NCBI GenBank assembly: GCA_015233515.1
Contig: JADFXS010000106.1
Location: 3,182 to 9,099 of the forward strand
Reading direction: 5' to 3'
Length of the DNA stretch: 5,918 nucleotides
DNA from: Deltaproteobacteria bacterium
Lineage (GTDB): Bacteria > Desulfobacterota > Desulfarculia > Adiutricales > JAGVGV01
Positions 4,785 to 5,918 of the stretch are shown here, piece by piece. A model generated the notes under the pieces. That model had not been told where the DNA came from, did no database searches, and worked only from the letters and a program-made list of their open reading frames with translations. Position 1 is the stretch's first letter, and every line of letters begins with the position of its first letter. Both the position numbers and the translations under genes were made by a program.

Positions 4785-5918
4785 ATGAATGCCGATTACT
4801 TACTCGATATTCCTTATACCAATCAGTTCTACGAGAATCTCAACCCTTGGCTCTTGAACTATATCCGCGCCATCCATGGATATTCGCTACCGAGTCTGGA
4901 TAAAGGCTTCACTTATTGTGAACTGGGCTGCGGTAACGGACTGAGTCTCAATGTCCTGGCGGCGGCCAATCCGGCGGCGTCTTTTTTCGGCGTGGACATG
5001 AACCCCGAACACATCGCCGCGGCCCGTAATCTGGCCCAAGATGGAGAACTCACCAACCTCAATCTCATTGAAGAGAATTTCGCCGATCTGAGTCGGCATA
5101 ATCTGCCGGACTTCGATTTCATCACCCTGCATGGGGTTTTTTCCTGGATCAGTCCCCAAATGCGCGCCACCATTACCGCTTTCATCGAACAGCGGCTCAA
5201 GCCCGGCGGCCTGGTCATGATCAGCTACAACACTCCTCAGGGCTGGGCCGTGACCGCGCCCATCAGGGATTTTCTTAGGAGTTTCGTTTTTTCCGGCGAG
5301 GGAGATTTGTTGGAAAAGGCCAAGAACGGCCTGATGGAACTGCAATTTCTCAGGGATTCCGGCGCGGCCTATTTCCAGCTCAACCCGCTGGCGGCTTCGA
5401 TCCTGGATAGCTTTTTCCAACTGGACCTGCGATACATTGTACATGAATTCCTTACGCCTTATTGGCAACCCATGTACTTCAGCGAGGTTCTGGGGCAGAT
5501 GCGCGACGTGGGTCTGGAATACGTGGGTTCTTATCCGGTGGCGAACAATTACGGCGAGGTCTCCGTGCCCAAGGAACTCCATAACTATTTCAAAGGGCTC
5601 CCCGATCGGACGACGGTGGAAATGCGCAAGGATTTCGTCAATATGACCCTTTTCAGGAGCGATATCTACCTGAAACCCGACCGGGGAGTCAGAAACCCCG
5701 ATATTCTCGAAGGTTATCGCGATCTGGTTTTCGGGTCGGTTCTACTACCCGCTAAATTCTCTTTCAAGGTCCCGGCGGCTTTTGGCGGGATTATTAACCT
5801 GGAAGGAGATATCTTCAAAAAGCTGGTCCAAATTCTGGCTGGAACATCCTGTCGGGCCGCCGACATTTTCAATCATTCCGACCTGGTGTCCTACAACCCC
5901 AATGAACTGCGTTCCGCG
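4785..5918 (+). CDS. Class I SAM-dependent methyltransferase with regulatory-type domain (partial, 3' end outside window)
   Basis: 378 residues from ATG 4785 to the edge, open in frame. Residues about 41-150 are a Rossmann-type SAM domain: motif I ELGCGNG at 46-52, the acidic residue Asp70 ending strand 2 in FFGVDMNP, a DFDFITLHGVFSWI motif IV region at 108-121, and LKPGGLVMISYN at 137-148. From about 219 the HEFLTPYWQPMYFSEVL segment and the following part resemble the methyltransferase regulatory domain (MethyTransf_Reg) found in bacterial protein-lysine methyltransferases such as those acting on rickettsial OmpB. The N-terminus (YTNQFYENLNPWLLNY) is also typical of that group. Methyl transfer to protein lysines is therefore the best guess, in the cytosol before any export of the target, but the substrate is not shown. 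The ribosome site is weak. Further C-terminal domains may follow beyond the window. Confidence 0.85.
   Translation, partial: MNADYLLDIPYTNQFYENLNPWLLNYIRAIHGYSLPSLDKGFTYCELGCGNGLSLNVLAAANPAASFFGVDMNPEHIAAARNLAQDGELTNLNLIEENFADLSRHNLPDFDFITLHGVFSWISPQMRATITAFIEQRLKPGGLVMISYNTPQGWAVTAPIRDFLRSFVFSGEGDLLEKAKNGLMELQFLRDSGAAYFQLNPLAASILDSFFQLDLRYIVHEFLTPYWQPMYFSEVLGQMRDVGLEYVGSYPVANNYGEVSVPKELHNYFKGLPDRTTVEMRKDFVNMTLFRSDIYLKPDRGVRNPDILEGYRDLVFGSVLLPAKFSFKVPAAFGGIINLEGDIFKKLVQILAGTSCRAADIFNHSDLVSYNPNELRSA

Noticed and set aside
4774..4788. Tiny frame ATG CAA ACA ACA TGA overlapping the methyltransferase start
   Set aside because: Only four codons and no ribosome site; a leader peptide role has no support, although translational coupling cannot be excluded.
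4887..5646. Frames overlapping the methyltransferase (4887-5582 and 4913-5218 minus, 5437-5646 plus)
   Set aside because: The methyltransferase frame is continuous with clear SAM-binding motifs; these are shadows.

Overview
The window reads as ordinary bacterial chromosome of mid-range GC. It comes from a Gram-negative-type organism, because there is a lipobox lipoprotein, an exported metallo-hydrolase, an SdhE-like flavinylation factor and a methyltransferase of a family known from proteobacteria. A deltaproteobacterial (Desulfobacterota-like) or other proteobacterial source fits best. This is inference from gene content only: no rRNA or other taxonomic marker is present.

Layout. (1) Positions 1-1567, minus strand: a TPR-repeat protein with an N-terminal hydrophobic export or anchor segment, whose end lies beyond the left edge. 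Upstream of it in the same direction is a small lipoprotein. Both end in low-complexity Thr/Ser/Ala/Pro tails, each built from its own tandem repeat (87 bp and 18 bp units). (2) 1568-1913: a divergent intergenic region with a candidate sigma-70 promoter facing right. (3) 1914-3756, plus strand: a patatin-like acyl hydrolase, then 40 bp later an exported UlaG-like metallo-beta-lactamase-fold hydrolase with a very strong ribosome binding site; probably one transcript. (4) 3757-4281: a 525 bp gene-free stretch packed with palindromes. One block has three related hairpins flanked by an 11 bp direct repeat. A second block of about 157 bp is bounded by CGTAGGG/CCCTACG inverted ends and holds five further hairpins. 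These look like REP/BIME- or MITE-type non-coding repeats. (5) 4282-4545, minus strand: a small SdhE-like protein. (6) 4615-4784: a divergent AT-rich promoter region. (7) 4785 to the right edge, plus strand: a class I SAM methyltransferase with a downstream regulatory-type domain, resembling bacterial protein-lysine methyltransferases; its end is outside the window.

How the genes work together. The left pair looks like an envelope module: a TPR scaffold plus a lipoprotein with flexible repeat tails. The middle pair is two hydrolases, one without an export signal (lipid acyl hydrolase) and one exported (metal-dependent). SdhE and the methyltransferase share only a divergent promoter region. 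No defence system, CRISPR array, tRNA, rRNA or complete mobile element is visible. The most unusual content is the palindrome-rich intergenic region and the two repeat-encoded protein tails.
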